Shown here: one piece after another, positions 25,913-33,064 of the stretch
Layout: each line of letters opens with the position of its first letter
Position numbering within the stretch: position 1 is the stretch's first letter
Assembly: GCA_040755695.1 (NCBI GenBank)
Contig: JBFMAK010000001.1
Coordinates: 510,637 to 574,636, forward strand
Reading direction: 5' to 3'
Origin: Candidatus Diapherotrites archaeon
GTDB lineage: Archaea; Iainarchaeota; Iainarchaeia; Iainarchaeales; 1-14-0-10-31-34
Length of the DNA stretch: 64,000 bases
The notes under the pieces: generated by a model
What the model saw: the letters and a program-made list of their open reading frames with translations, nothing else
Told to the model about the DNA's origin: nothing
Databases searched by the model: none
Made by a program: the position numbers and the translations under genes

Positions 25913-26131
25913 ATGGTAAGTCCTGAGAAATGCAAGTTTCGCCCTTCAGCTCACGCAAAAGACAAGATGATTGAAACAGGAATATCTAAGTTTGAAATTT
26001 TTGATGCTATTTTAAGGGGGGCAAAAAGAGCTTTCGGAAACAAAATATTATCCACGTTTGGCGGATTTGAAGTAATCTACAAGCAGTTTCCTTGCAATTA
26101 TTTTATTATAACAGTTTACTGGAAAAGGTGA
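25913..26131 (+). CDS. DUF4258 toxin-like protein (module 2)
   Basis: A 72-residue protein with the DUF4258 signature SAHAKDKMIETGISKFEIFDAIL and a Gly-rich turn, then beta strands FGGFEVIYKQF and CNYFIITVYWK. It resembles the protein at 24274 in layout (HA at the start of helix 1, G after helix 2, final aromatic strand) but is diverged. It begins 61 bases after glyA with its own promoter and operator, and 6 bases separate it from its antitoxin. Confidence 0.72.
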   Translation: MVSPEKCKFRPSAHAKDKMIETGISKFEIFDAILRGAKRAFGNKILSTFGGFEVIYKQFPCNYFIITVYWKR

Positions 26132-26137
26132 TAAAAA

Positions 26138-26461
26138 ATGAAGTGTCCGGTATGCAATGGAGAAATGAAAAAATCAAGAGAACCATATTGTTTTGGCGAG
26201 GTAAAAATCGGGGAATTTGAAGCAGAAAAATGCACTAAATGCAAAGAAGTATTCTTTACAGAAGAATCTTCAGACAAAATTGACAAAAAAGCAAAACAGT
26301 TGGGCTTATGGGGCATAGGGCAAGAGGGAACTTTAGGTTATAGCGGGAACAGCATAATAGTAAGAGTGCCAAAGAAGATAGTGGAATTCCTGAACTTCAA
26401 AGAAGGAAAAAAAGTCTTCATTCGTCCAGAAGGCAAGAAAAAATTGGTTATAGAAGCATAA
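26138..26461 (+). CDS. Zinc-ribbon + AbrB-domain antitoxin (module 2)
   Basis: A 107-residue protein: zinc ribbon MKCPVCNGEM ... EKCTKCKEVFFTEE (two CxxC pairs, YgiT type), a linker helix, and an AbrB-like domain GYSGNSIIVRVPKKIVEFLN with KVFIRPEGKKKLVIEA. The domain order equals that of the protein at 23963. It would neutralise the DUF4258 protein and repress its own promoter. Ribosome binding site AAAAGGTGAT precedes the ATG. Confidence 0.78.
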   Translation: MKCPVCNGEMKKSREPYCFGEVKIGEFEAEKCTKCKEVFFTEESSDKIDKKAKQLGLWGIGQEGTLGYSGNSIIVRVPKKIVEFLNFKEGKKVFIRPEGKKKLVIEA

Positions 26462-26491
26462 AAAATTATAATAAAATGGAGTTAATTATTC

Positions 26492-27346
26492 ATGCCCGCG
26501 AAAATCCTTTCAGGCGAAGAATTAGCAAAAAAAATAAGGGAAAAAGTAAAAAAGGAAATTTCAGAATTAAAGATTGCCCCAGCCCTTGCCATTGTAATGG
26601 TCGGAGATAATGAAGCATCAAAGCTTTACGTGAAAAAGAAAGAGGACGCCTGCAGTGAAACAGGAATTAAAACAAAAAACCATTTCCTGGAAGAAAAAAC
26701 AAGCCAAAAACAATTAATTGAATTAATACAAAAATTGAACGAAGACAGGGAGGTTAACGGAATTCTGGTTCAATTGCCTCTCCCAAAACACCTTAATATA
26801 TTACATATAATGAATAATATAGCACTGGAAAAGGACGTTGACGGCTTTCACCCGCAAAATTTCGGTTCAATAGCCTTGGGATTGAAAGGATTTGAGTGCT
26901 GCACACCAAAAGGCGTAATGCTATTGCTCAAAGAAACTGGAATTGAATTGAAAGGAAAGAATGCGGTCCTTGTAGGGGCAAGCAATATTGTAGGAAAACC
27001 ATTAGGATTAATGCTATTGAATGAAGGCTGCACTGTAACCTACTGCCACAAGCACACAAAAAACCTGAGTGAACACACAAAGAAAGCAGACATACTGATT
27101 TCTGCTGCAGGAAAACCGAATTTAATCACAAAAGAAATGGTGAAAGAAGGCGCAATAGTAATAGACGTAGGCACCAACCGCTTAGAGAGCGGAAAACTTG
27201 TTGGGGATGTAATATTTGAAGAAGTAAAAGAGATTGCTTCTTATATTACTCCAGTCCCACACGGGGTAGGCCCAATGACAGTTGCCTGCCTTCTTGAAAA
27301 CACTCTGCAGGCAGCAAAAAACCAATTGAAAGGGCAAAGCTTTTAA
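26492..27346 (+). CDS. folD: Methylene-THF dehydrogenase / methenyl-THF cyclohydrolase
   Basis: A 284-residue bifunctional enzyme that oxidises 5,10-methylene-THF with NAD(P)+ and hydrolyses the product to 10-formyl-THF. The catalytic pair Y46/K50 lies in ASKLYVKKK; folate loop GILVQLPLPKHL, KDVDGFHPQNFG, the nucleotide site VGASNIVGKPLGLML and the end motif VPHGVGPMTVACL are present. Its 10-formyl-THF is used by PurN and PurH, encoded 1.6-4 kb downstream. Confidence 0.95.
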   Translation: MPAKILSGEELAKKIREKVKKEISELKIAPALAIVMVGDNEASKLYVKKKEDACSETGIKTKNHFLEEKTSQKQLIELIQKLNEDREVNGILVQLPLPKHLNILHIMNNIALEKDVDGFHPQNFGSIALGLKGFECCTPKGVMLLLKETGIELKGKNAVLVGASNIVGKPLGLMLLNEGCTVTYCHKHTKNLSEHTKKADILISAAGKPNLITKEMVKEGAIVIDVGTNRLESGKLVGDVIFEEVKEIASYITPVPHGVGPMTVACLLENTLQAAKNQLKGQSF

Positions 27347-27352
27347 TTTTTT

Positions 27353-27371
27353 GTATATACATTGTATATAC
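27353..27371. promoter_or_regulatory. GTATATAC-ATT-GTATATAC operator
   Basis: Two copies of the self-palindromic octamer GTATATAC, 3 bases apart, end 1 base before the next ATG. The centre reads TATAC-ATT-GTATA, like the operators at 24515 and 25885. The distance to the start codon leaves no room for a Shine-Dalgarno sequence, so any transcript from here must be leaderless or start upstream. Confidence 0.55.
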
Positions 27372-27372
27372 T

Positions 27373-28218
27373 ATGAATTATTCAAATATTGAAGTTAAAG
27401 AGCAGTTGGTGAAGAGGGCTATGGCTTTCGGCAACGGAAGCATTGTGTTTACACCCAAAGCCTGGAGGGGGCGGGAGGTAATTGTAATCCTGCCTAAAAG
27501 GAGCCTTTCGGTTGAGGAAAGCGCTCTGCAGCTAATCCAGCCTTCCCTGAAAAATATTGTGGGGGCATTTTTTGTCGGCTCTTATGCAAGGAACGAGATG
27601 GAGAAAGACTCTGATGTCGACCTTATAATTGTATCAGACAAAAAAATGAAAATAAAAGAAAAAGAGAACTTTCATGTTCAATGCATTGAATTACAGCAGT
27701 TAAAGAATTCACTGAAAGAAAACCCTATTGAGTTCTACCCAATGCTTTTGGAGGCAAAATCTTTAATCAATGAAAAATTGCTGCAGGAATTGAAAGAAAC
27801 AGAAATCAATTTCAAAAAATTCAATTGGTTCATTGAAACAACTGAAAGCGCTTTAAAGGTTGTAAGAGAATTAATTAAAATGGAAAAAACTGAGGGGAAA
27901 AAGTTTTCCGATAGTACGGCAAGCGTTTACTCTTTAATTCTAAGGCTCAGAGGCATCTATCTCATTAAATGCATTCTGAACAAAAGACCTTACTCAAACA
28001 AGTCTTTCAAGGAATTCATCAAAAAGGAAAGCGGAATAAAAGAAAATTCAGTGAAACAATTCTATGAGGTTTACAGAAAGGAGAGAGACGAAAAGAAAGC
28101 CAAGGCATTAATTTCAATAGAAGAATTAGAAAAACTTTTTTATTTTGCCCAAAAAAAATTAATGGAATTAAAGGAGAAACTGCATGAAAGACAAGAAAAA
28201 ACTAAAGAAGAGCATTGA
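27373..28218 (+). CDS. AbrB-like/DUF2080 + nucleotidyltransferase protein with helical C-terminus
   Basis: A 281-residue protein. Residues 1-45 (MAFGNGSIVFTPKAWRGREV with VIVILPKRS) look like the DUF2080 AbrB-type DNA-binding hairpin. Residues 61-90 hold a MNT-type nucleotidyltransferase core, FVGSYARNEMEKDSDVDLII, with GS at 69-70 and D81/D83 as metal ligands. Residues 130-275 are helical and resemble a HEPN-like four-helix region, though no RxxxxH motif is clear. It may be a one-gene version of a MNT/HEPN toxin-antitoxin pair with built-in autoregulator; this is inference. The operator at 27353 abuts its ATG. Confidence 0.6.
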   Translation: MNYSNIEVKEQLVKRAMAFGNGSIVFTPKAWRGREVIVILPKRSLSVEESALQLIQPSLKNIVGAFFVGSYARNEMEKDSDVDLIIVSDKKMKIKEKENFHVQCIELQQLKNSLKENPIEFYPMLLEAKSLINEKLLQELKETEINFKKFNWFIETTESALKVVRELIKMEKTEGKKFSDSTASVYSLILRLRGIYLIKCILNKRPYSNKSFKEFIKKESGIKENSVKQFYEVYRKERDEKKAKALISIEELEKLFYFAQKKLMELKEKLHERQEKTKEEH

Positions 28219-28369
28219 ATCATTTGAACGCCTTCTCAAAGAACACGAAGAAAAACTAAGGAAAGCGCAAAAGAACGGCAGATGGGATTTAACGGCCTAT
28301 TACCCCAAAGAAATAAGCAAATTCAGGAAAGAAATGCAAAAGAAAGCCAAAAAGCTGGAAAAGAATTAA
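28184..28369 (+). CDS. Small coiled-coil protein (61 aa)
   Basis: A 61-residue Lys/Glu-rich helical protein (KSIESFERLLKEHEEKL, RKEMQKKAKKLEKN) with a GRWDLTAYYPKEISKF break in the middle. It overlaps the end of the nucleotidyltransferase gene by 35 bases, so the two are likely translated together, and it may be the partner protein of that module. No family recognised. Confidence 0.55.
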   Translation: MKDKKKLKKSIESFERLLKEHEEKLRKAQKNGRWDLTAYYPKEISKFRKEMQKKAKKLEKN

Positions 28370-28417
28370 AAACAGCTTAAATTTTAAAGCAGTTTGTTTT
28401 ATTAATACATTCAGTGA

Positions 28418-28681
28418 TTGTGTGTGGATAAAGAATTATTTTTGACTGCAGTATTCAAAGAAGAGAAGAAGGGTTATTCTGTTTTCTGCCCAGAGCTTGG
28501 AATTGCTTCACAAGGAGAAACTTTTGAAGAAGCAAAAAAGAACATCAAGGAAGCTGCAGAATTGTACCTAGAAACAGCAAAAGAAATTCAGGAAGCAAAA
28601 GAAATTGTTGGCCTCCTTAAGGGGTCAAAAAAGCGCTCCAAAATTGTAGCAACAAATATCCCAATCAAATTGAAGGCATAA
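28418..28681 (+). CDS. hicB: HicB-family antitoxin
   Basis: An 87-residue protein with the HicB partial RNase H-like fold: FLTAVFKEEKKGYSVFCPEL followed by GIASQGETFEEAKKNIKEAAELYLE. The signature PELGIASQGETFEEA is typical. No DNA-binding domain is seen at the C-terminus. The start is a non-ATG codon (TTG 28418, or GTG 28424). Followed 3 bases later by hicA. HicB binds and masks HicA. Confidence 0.88.
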   Translation: MCVDKELFLTAVFKEEKKGYSVFCPELGIASQGETFEEAKKNIKEAAELYLETAKEIQEAKEIVGLLKGSKKRSKIVATNIPIKLKA

Positions 28682-28684
28682 GGC

Positions 28685-28912
28685 ATGAAGTTGCCTGTTG
28701 TTTCAGGAAAAGAAATGATTAAATTCCTTCAATCCAAAGGCTTCTCTATTGCAAGGCAAAAAGGAAGCCATGTATCATTATACAAAAAAACAAGTGAAGG
28801 AAACCTGATTGTAGTTGTTCCGATAAAAAAAGCAATAAAGCCGGGAACATTATTGAGCATACTGAAACAATCAAAAACAATAAGAAAAGAATTAATTGAA
28901 CACCTGAGATGA
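28685..28912 (+). CDS. hicA: HicA-family toxin
   Basis: A 75-residue double-stranded-RNA-binding-like toxin. The active-site His lies in ARQKGSHVSLYKK, preceded by the helix GKEMIKFLQSKGFS and followed by VVPIKKAIKPGTLLSILKQS, all HicA hallmarks. HicA cleaves mRNA. The order is hicB-hicA. Only 4 bases separate it from purN, so readthrough into the purine gene is likely. Confidence 0.88.
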   Translation: MKLPVVSGKEMIKFLQSKGFSIARQKGSHVSLYKKTSEGNLIVVVPIKKAIKPGTLLSILKQSKTIRKELIEHLR

Positions 28913-28916
28913 AAAG

Positions 28917-29537
28917 ATGAAAACCTTAAGCATTGCGGTCCTGGCCTCCACCCGTGCAACAGACTTAACTGGAATAATGCAGGCAATAAAAAAGAAAGAA
29001 TTGAATGCTCAAGTGAAGCTCCTAATCTCAGACAGGGAAGACGCAGGCGCCCTAGAAAAAGCAAAAGCCTATGGGATTCCTTCACTTTACCTGAACCCGA
29101 AAGATTTCCCCTCAAAAGAAGCCTTTGACGAAAGGATTGCCGAAGCATTAGAAAAAGAAGAAATTGAATTAGTCCTGCTCATAGGATTCATGCGCTTCCT
29201 GAGCAAGGAATTCGTGCATAAATTCGAGAACAAGATAATGAACATTCATCCCTCCCTCCTCCCGGCTTTTGCCGGAGGCATGGACAAGAATGTCCATCAG
29301 GCAGTATTAGACTCAGGAGTGAAAGTAACAGGCTGCACACTGCACTTTGCAACAGAAGACATTGACTCAGGCCCAATAATAATGCAGAAGGCAGTGGAAA
29401 TTTCAGAGAATGAAAGCGTTGACTCGCTCAAAGAGAAAGTGCAGGAAGCAGAACAGAGGGTTTTAGTGAAAGCAATTAAATTGTTTTCTAAAGGAAAAAT
29501 TAAAGTAGAAGGAAAGAAAGTAAAGATAATGGATTGA
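28917..29537 (+). CDS. purN: Phosphoribosylglycinamide formyltransferase
   Basis: A 206-residue GAR transformylase that uses 10-formyl-THF to formylate glycinamide ribonucleotide in step 3 of purine synthesis. Signatures: SIAVLASTRATDLTGI at the N-terminus, IMNIHPSLLPAFAGG with the catalytic Asn and His, VTGCTLHFATEDIDSGPII with the catalytic Asp, and a C-terminal helix. Length fits PurN. It follows HicA by 4 bases and precedes a short gene and purH. Confidence 0.92.
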   Translation: MKTLSIAVLASTRATDLTGIMQAIKKKELNAQVKLLISDREDAGALEKAKAYGIPSLYLNPKDFPSKEAFDERIAEALEKEEIELVLLIGFMRFLSKEFVHKFENKIMNIHPSLLPAFAGGMDKNVHQAVLDSGVKVTGCTLHFATEDIDSGPIIMQKAVEISENESVDSLKEKVQEAEQRVLVKAIKLFSKGKIKVEGKKVKIMD

Positions 29538-29541
29538 TTTT

Positions 29542-30057
29542 ATGGGCAGAGCTAAAAAATTTAAGGTTGAAAAAGGCAGTCCAGTTAGTTTTACTGTAGC
29601 AAAAACTCAAATTGGAAGAAAAGCAAAAGGTGCTCATGGCTATATAACGAAAGGAAAGGTTTATTTTGGTAAAACCCCTGTTCTTTATGTTGCAAAAATT
29701 TATTATAAAAGGCATCCGCCAGACCAGGCAGTAAAAGATTTCAGAATGCTTTCAAGACTAAAAGCAATTGGCTGCAAGGTAATTCCAGCATTTATGGTCG
29801 TCAGACCTGAGGGAAGAAATCCAATCCTGCTTTTAACTGACTTGAGGAGAGAAGGAAGATTTGAAGTTCAGAAAATGGTTGAAATGAAAAATGTTGCAAA
29901 CAAAGAAGAAATAAGGAAAATTGTCGAAGAAAACTTTAAATTGGCTGCAAAACACAAAATATTTCTTCCAAGAGACTCATGGATTGTGGCAATAGACAAA
30001 AAGACAAGAATTGGAAAACCTTACATTTCAGACGTAGTTTTGTGCTTTGAACATTAA
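29542..30057 (+). CDS. Uncharacterised protein between purN and purH (possibly kinase-like)
   Basis: A 171-residue protein that begins MGRAKKFKVEKGSPVSF and has VLYVAKIYYKRHPPDQAVKDF and FRMLSRLKAIGCKVIPAFMVV. The end reads AAKHKIFLPRDSWIVAIDK, then IGKPYISDVVL. The Lys in a beta strand, the LxxLxxxG helix and the H-x4-RD ... D layout faintly recall a protein-kinase or lipopolysaccharide-kinase fold, but the catalytic Asn and DFG are not evident. It lies 4 bases after purN and 12 before purH, so it is in the purine unit. Function not recognised. Confidence 0.5.
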   Translation: MGRAKKFKVEKGSPVSFTVAKTQIGRKAKGAHGYITKGKVYFGKTPVLYVAKIYYKRHPPDQAVKDFRMLSRLKAIGCKVIPAFMVVRPEGRNPILLLTDLRREGRFEVQKMVEMKNVANKEEIRKIVEENFKLAAKHKIFLPRDSWIVAIDKKTRIGKPYISDVVLCFEH

Positions 30058-30069
30058 GGGGGCATAAAA

Positions 30070-31611
30070 TTGAATGAAATAAAAAATGCATTGATTTCTG
30101 TTTCAGACAAGAAAGGAATAGAAGAATTCGCGCTGGAATTAACTGAACTGGGAATCAAAATTATTTCAACTGGAGGCACCTACAAGAAACTAAAGGAAGC
30201 AGGCATAAAGGTAATTCCAATAGAAGAATTCACAGGCTTCCCTGAAATAATGGATGGAAGAGTGAAGACACTGCACCCCAAAATACATGGAGGCATTCTT
30301 GCAGTAAGAAAGAACGCCCTCCACCAAAAGCAAATGAAAGAAAACTCAATTGAAGGAATAGACATAGTGGCAGTAAACCTTTATCCCTTCAAGGAAACAA
30401 TTGAAAGAAATGCTCCCTTGGAGGAATGCATTGAAAACATTGACATTGGGGGGCCTACATTAATAAGGGCCGCAGCAAAAAACTATGAAGACGTAACAGT
30501 AATAGTTGACCCGCAGGATTACGGAAAAGTATTAAGCGAACTTAAAGACAAAAGAATGGTGTCAATCGAATTAAAGAAAGAATTAGCAGCAAAAGCCTTC
30601 CAGCTCATAGCAGAATACGATGCACTGATTGCACAATACCTGAACAGGGAATTCCTGCAAGAGCAATTCCCTGAAAGGATTGCCTTAAGCTATGAGAAAA
30701 TGCAGGAGTGCAGGTACGGCGAAAACCCGCACCAGAAAGGATTTGTATACAAAGAGCCCATCACAATAGAATCAGACATAGTGAACGCAAAAATCTTGTG
30801 GGGCAAAGAAATGTCCTTCAACAACTTTTTGGACGCGCACTCTTCGGTTGAATTGCTCAAAGAATTTGAAGAGCCCACAGCAGTAATAGTAAAACACAAT
30901 AACCCGTGTGGGGTTGCATCCTCAAAAGAATTAAGCGAGGCATTCCAGAAAGCATACGAATGCGACCCAGTATCGGCTTTTGGAGGAATAATTGCATTGA
31001 ACAGGCCTTTGGACTTAAAGACAGCAGAAAAGATTGTTTCATTCTTCAACGAAGCAGTAATTGCCCCTTCCTTTGAAGAAAAAGCACTCGAACTAATAAA
31101 AACAAAAAAGAATTTGAGGATACTGGAACTAAAATTGAATGCAGAAAAAAAGAAAGGAATGGAGTTCAAGAAGATTTCAGGAGGCCTTCTGCTCGAAGAA
31201 AAAGACGAACACGAAATGAGAAGAGAAGAACTTCAATTCGTCTCAGAGAAAAAGCCTTCAGAGAAAGAAATTGATGAACTTCTCTATGCATGGAAGATAG
31301 TAAAGCACATTAAAAGCAATGCAATTGTAGTCACAAAAGACAAGGCAGCAATAGGCATTGGAATAGGCCAGACAAACAGGGTTTTATCAGCAAGGATTGC
31401 ACTAGAGCAGGCAGGAGAGAAAGCAAGGAATGCAGTCATAGCATCTGACGGCTTCTTCCCCTTCAAGGACTCAATTGAACTGGCAGGAAAGTTTGGAATT
31501 AAAGCAGTAATAGAGCCTGGAGGCTCATTGAACGACAATGAAGTAATAGAAGAATCAAACAAGCAAGGCATAGCATTAGTGTTCACAGGCATAAGGCACT
31601 TCAAGCACTGA
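30070..31611 (+). CDS. purH: Bifunctional AICAR transformylase / IMP cyclohydrolase
   Basis: A 513-residue enzyme for the last two steps of IMP synthesis. The N-terminal MGS-type cyclohydrolase domain reads ALISVSDKKGIEEFA, ISTGGTYKKLKEAG and GRVKTLHPKIHGGIL. The C-terminal transformylase has the catalytic Lys-His in VIVKHNNPCGVAS and ends FTGIRHFKH. The TTG start has GGGGG (AAGGGGGCAT) upstream. Full two-domain PurH is uncommon in archaea, many of which use PurP/PurO, so this supports a folate-dependent pathway. Confidence 0.95.
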   Translation: MNEIKNALISVSDKKGIEEFALELTELGIKIISTGGTYKKLKEAGIKVIPIEEFTGFPEIMDGRVKTLHPKIHGGILAVRKNALHQKQMKENSIEGIDIVAVNLYPFKETIERNAPLEECIENIDIGGPTLIRAAAKNYEDVTVIVDPQDYGKVLSELKDKRMVSIELKKELAAKAFQLIAEYDALIAQYLNREFLQEQFPERIALSYEKMQECRYGENPHQKGFVYKEPITIESDIVNAKILWGKEMSFNNFLDAHSSVELLKEFEEPTAVIVKHNNPCGVASSKELSEAFQKAYECDPVSAFGGIIALNRPLDLKTAEKIVSFFNEAVIAPSFEEKALELIKTKKNLRILELKLNAEKKKGMEFKKISGGLLLEEKDEHEMRREELQFVSEKKPSEKEIDELLYAWKIVKHIKSNAIVVTKDKAAIGIGIGQTNRVLSARIALEQAGEKARNAVIASDGFFPFKDSIELAGKFGIKAVIEPGGSLNDNEVIEESNKQGIALVFTGIRHFKH

Positions 31612-31613
31612 AT

Positions 31614-31643
31614 TTAAATATATTATGTGCATTAAATATATTA
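31614..31643. promoter_or_regulatory. Direct repeats TTAAATATATTA upstream of vapB
   Basis: The 12-mer TTAAATATATTA occurs at 31614-31625 and 31632-31643, 18 bases apart, just upstream of the vapB ribosome binding site. It contains the TATA box and probably serves as operator for the VapBC complex. AT-rich composition lowers certainty. Confidence 0.45.
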
Positions 31644-31666
31644 AATACATTTAGTGAGGTGATTTA

Positions 31667-31903
31667 ATGCCGACGATAACTTTGTCTGTGCCGCAGGATT
31701 TAAAGCAGGAAATGGATAAGGCCAAGTTTATAAACTGGTCTGAGGTTGCCAGAACTGCAATTAAGGAGAAAATCTCCCAGTTGAAGATACTTAGTTTAAT
31801 AACCTCCAAGTCGAAGTTGACTGAGAAAGATTCTTTGGAATTAGGCAGGGAAATAAACAAGTCACTGCATGAAAAGCACAAAAAAAGTAATGGTGCCTGC
31901 TGA
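31667..31903 (+). CDS. vapB: VapB-type ribbon-helix-helix antitoxin
   Basis: A 78-residue protein with MPTITLSVPQDLKQEMDK as the DNA-binding strand and helix, FINWSEVARTAIKEKISQL as the second helix, and an acidic/basic tail ending SLHEKHKKSNGAC. AGGTGATTTA precedes the ATG. It overlaps the toxin start by 1 base (TGATG arrangement), typical of vapBC. The partner toxin is frameshifted, so the antitoxin may now be an orphan. Confidence 0.8.
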   Translation: MPTITLSVPQDLKQEMDKAKFINWSEVARTAIKEKISQLKILSLITSKSKLTEKDSLELGREINKSLHEKHKKSNGAC

Positions 31904-32312
31904 TGGAGCTTGTTGTAGACTCAAATGTCTTGATTTCAGCATTGATTGCAGGGGAAGGCAAAACCAGAATTCTAATATTTTTAGATGATATAACTTTGTA
32001 TGCCCAGAGTTTTTATTGGAAGAAATTGAGAAACACAAGCAGGAAATTCTCAGAAAATCAAAACTTTCTGGAGCAGGGTTTGATTTGGCTGTTTCTTTAA
32101 TAGCTTCAAGAATAAAACTTGTTCCACTGCAAGAATTCAGGCGGTTTATTCCAAAAGCAGAAAAAATTACGCCGGACATTAATGACACAGAATTTTTTGC
32201 CTTGGCTTTATCAAAAAACATTCCTATTTGGTCCAATGATAAAGCATTAAAGCAACAGGCAATAGTAAAAATAATTTCTACAGCGGAATTACTTAAAAAA
32301 ATTGAGCAATAA
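31903..32312 (+). pseudogene. vapC: VapC-type PIN-domain toxin with a frameshift
   Basis: The first frame gives LVVDSNVLISALIAGEGKTR with the first PIN Asp (D6) and stops at 32100. The remainder is in another frame from about 32005: PEFLLEEIEKHKQEILRK with the conserved Glu, DINDTEFFALALS with the second Asp, and IWSNDKAL. Adding one C to the CCC run at 32003-32005 restores a 136-residue VapC. PIN toxins cleave tRNA or rRNA. The break removes the toxin if real; a base-calling error in a short homopolymer is equally possible. Confidence 0.8.
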
Positions 32313-32315
32313 GCA

Positions 32316-32348
32316 AGGTGACCACAAGAAAATAAGCGGTGGTCACCT
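32316..32348. terminator. 10-bp perfect inverted repeat between convergent genes
   Basis: AGGTGACCAC (32316-32325) and GTGGTCACCT (32339-32348) pair perfectly around a 13-base loop in the 44-base gap between vapC and the convergent small basic gene. It would fold on both strands and could act as a bidirectional terminator or RNA-stabilising hairpin. A T-rich run follows on the plus strand only after some 15 bases. Confidence 0.5.
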
Positions 32349-32356
32349 AGCAAACA

Positions 32357-32647
32357 TCAAAAATATTTTTTCCTGATTTCTGCAAGAATTCCTTCAATCA
32401 TTTTTTTTCTATTCTTGTAAAGTCTAAGCAGGTGCTTTGTTTCTTCCATTAACTTCAAGTTCTCAGGGTTCTTCAAAGAACTCAATTTATCCTCGTAATA
32501 AACTATTCTTCCCGTTGCTTCCCCGAGCTGCGCGCGGAAATACCTGTATTTTTTGGTTTGCCTCATGCTTTTCTTTGATCTTTTAAGCCTTTTCTCGGTG
32601 TGCCTGACTTTTCTGGCGTACTTCTGCGGCGGCTTTTTTTTTGTCAT
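32357..32647 (-). CDS. Basic coiled-coil protein (96 aa)
   Basis: A 96-residue Lys/Arg-rich helical protein: MTKKKPPQKYARKVRHTEKR at the start, then QTKKYRYFRAQLGEATGRI and a C-terminal helix LLRLYKNRKKMIEGILAEI. ATG 32647 is chosen because the upstream frame back to 32749 has no archaeal-looking start or conserved content. Charge suggests nucleic-acid binding. No family recognised. It lies between two toxin-antitoxin modules. Confidence 0.55.
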   Translation of the reverse strand: MTKKKPPQKYARKVRHTEKRLKRSKKSMRQTKKYRYFRAQLGEATGRIVYYEDKLSSLKNPENLKLMEETKHLLRLYKNRKKMIEGILAEIRKKYF

Positions 32648-32770
32648 AACACAAAAAGAATGCAAAAAATTTAAAGACCTTCTGGCAATCGACGAACGAA
32701 AAAGAATTAAAGCATTTCTATTTTCAATCTGCTTTAATGAATGAAACAAAAAAACTTAAATATGTTTTGG

Positions 32771-32800
32771 GTATGAATTAGTATGAATAAAGTATGTAAT
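32771..32800. promoter_or_regulatory. Tandem GTATG repeats upstream of mazE
   Basis: GTATGAAT occurs at 32771 and 32781 and a variant GTATGTAAT at 32792, a spacing of 10-11 bases, that is one turn of DNA. The array ends 15 bases before the mazE ATG at 32816. Such phased direct repeats suit cooperative binding by an AbrB-type antitoxin. They differ from the TATAC-GTATA motif of the other AbrB modules. Confidence 0.5.
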
Positions 32801-32815
32801 GTTTTAGGTGGTCTT

Positions 32816-33064
32816 ATGTATGAAAGTATTAGCGTTGTAGGGGAGAGGGGCCAGATAACTATACCCAAATTGATAAGGAAGCTCAACGGCTTGAAGGCAA
32901 AAGACAAGGTTATAGTGAAAATTGAAGACAGCCGGATTGTTATCGAGAAGGCCTTAAACAAAAAGCAGAAAGAAGAGCTAATGAGGGAATACTACACAAA
33001 GTACTCCAAAGAAAATGAAGAGCTCAGCGAAGAAATGATTTCTGCAAGCTCTGAAGTGGTTTGA
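32816..33064 (+). CDS. mazE: MazE-like AbrB-family antitoxin
   Basis: An 82-residue protein starting YESISVVGERGQITIPKLIR, the classic AbrB/SpoVT beta hairpin with the GQITIP turn, followed by GLKAKDKVIVKIEDSRIVI and an acidic helical tail (SEEMISASSEVV) that would bind the toxin. ATG 32816 has TAGGTGG upstream; the frame extends back to 32783 but that would run through the operator repeats. Its stop is adjacent to the mazF start. Confidence 0.85.
   Translation: MYESISVVGERGQITIPKLIRKLNGLKAKDKVIVKIEDSRIVIEKALNKKQKEELMREYYTKYSKENEELSEEMISASSEVV

Noticed and set aside
32316-32348. CRISPR-like or insertion-sequence terminal repeat
   Set aside because: Only one inverted repeat pair occurs, with no array, transposase or target duplication; position between convergent genes fits a terminator.
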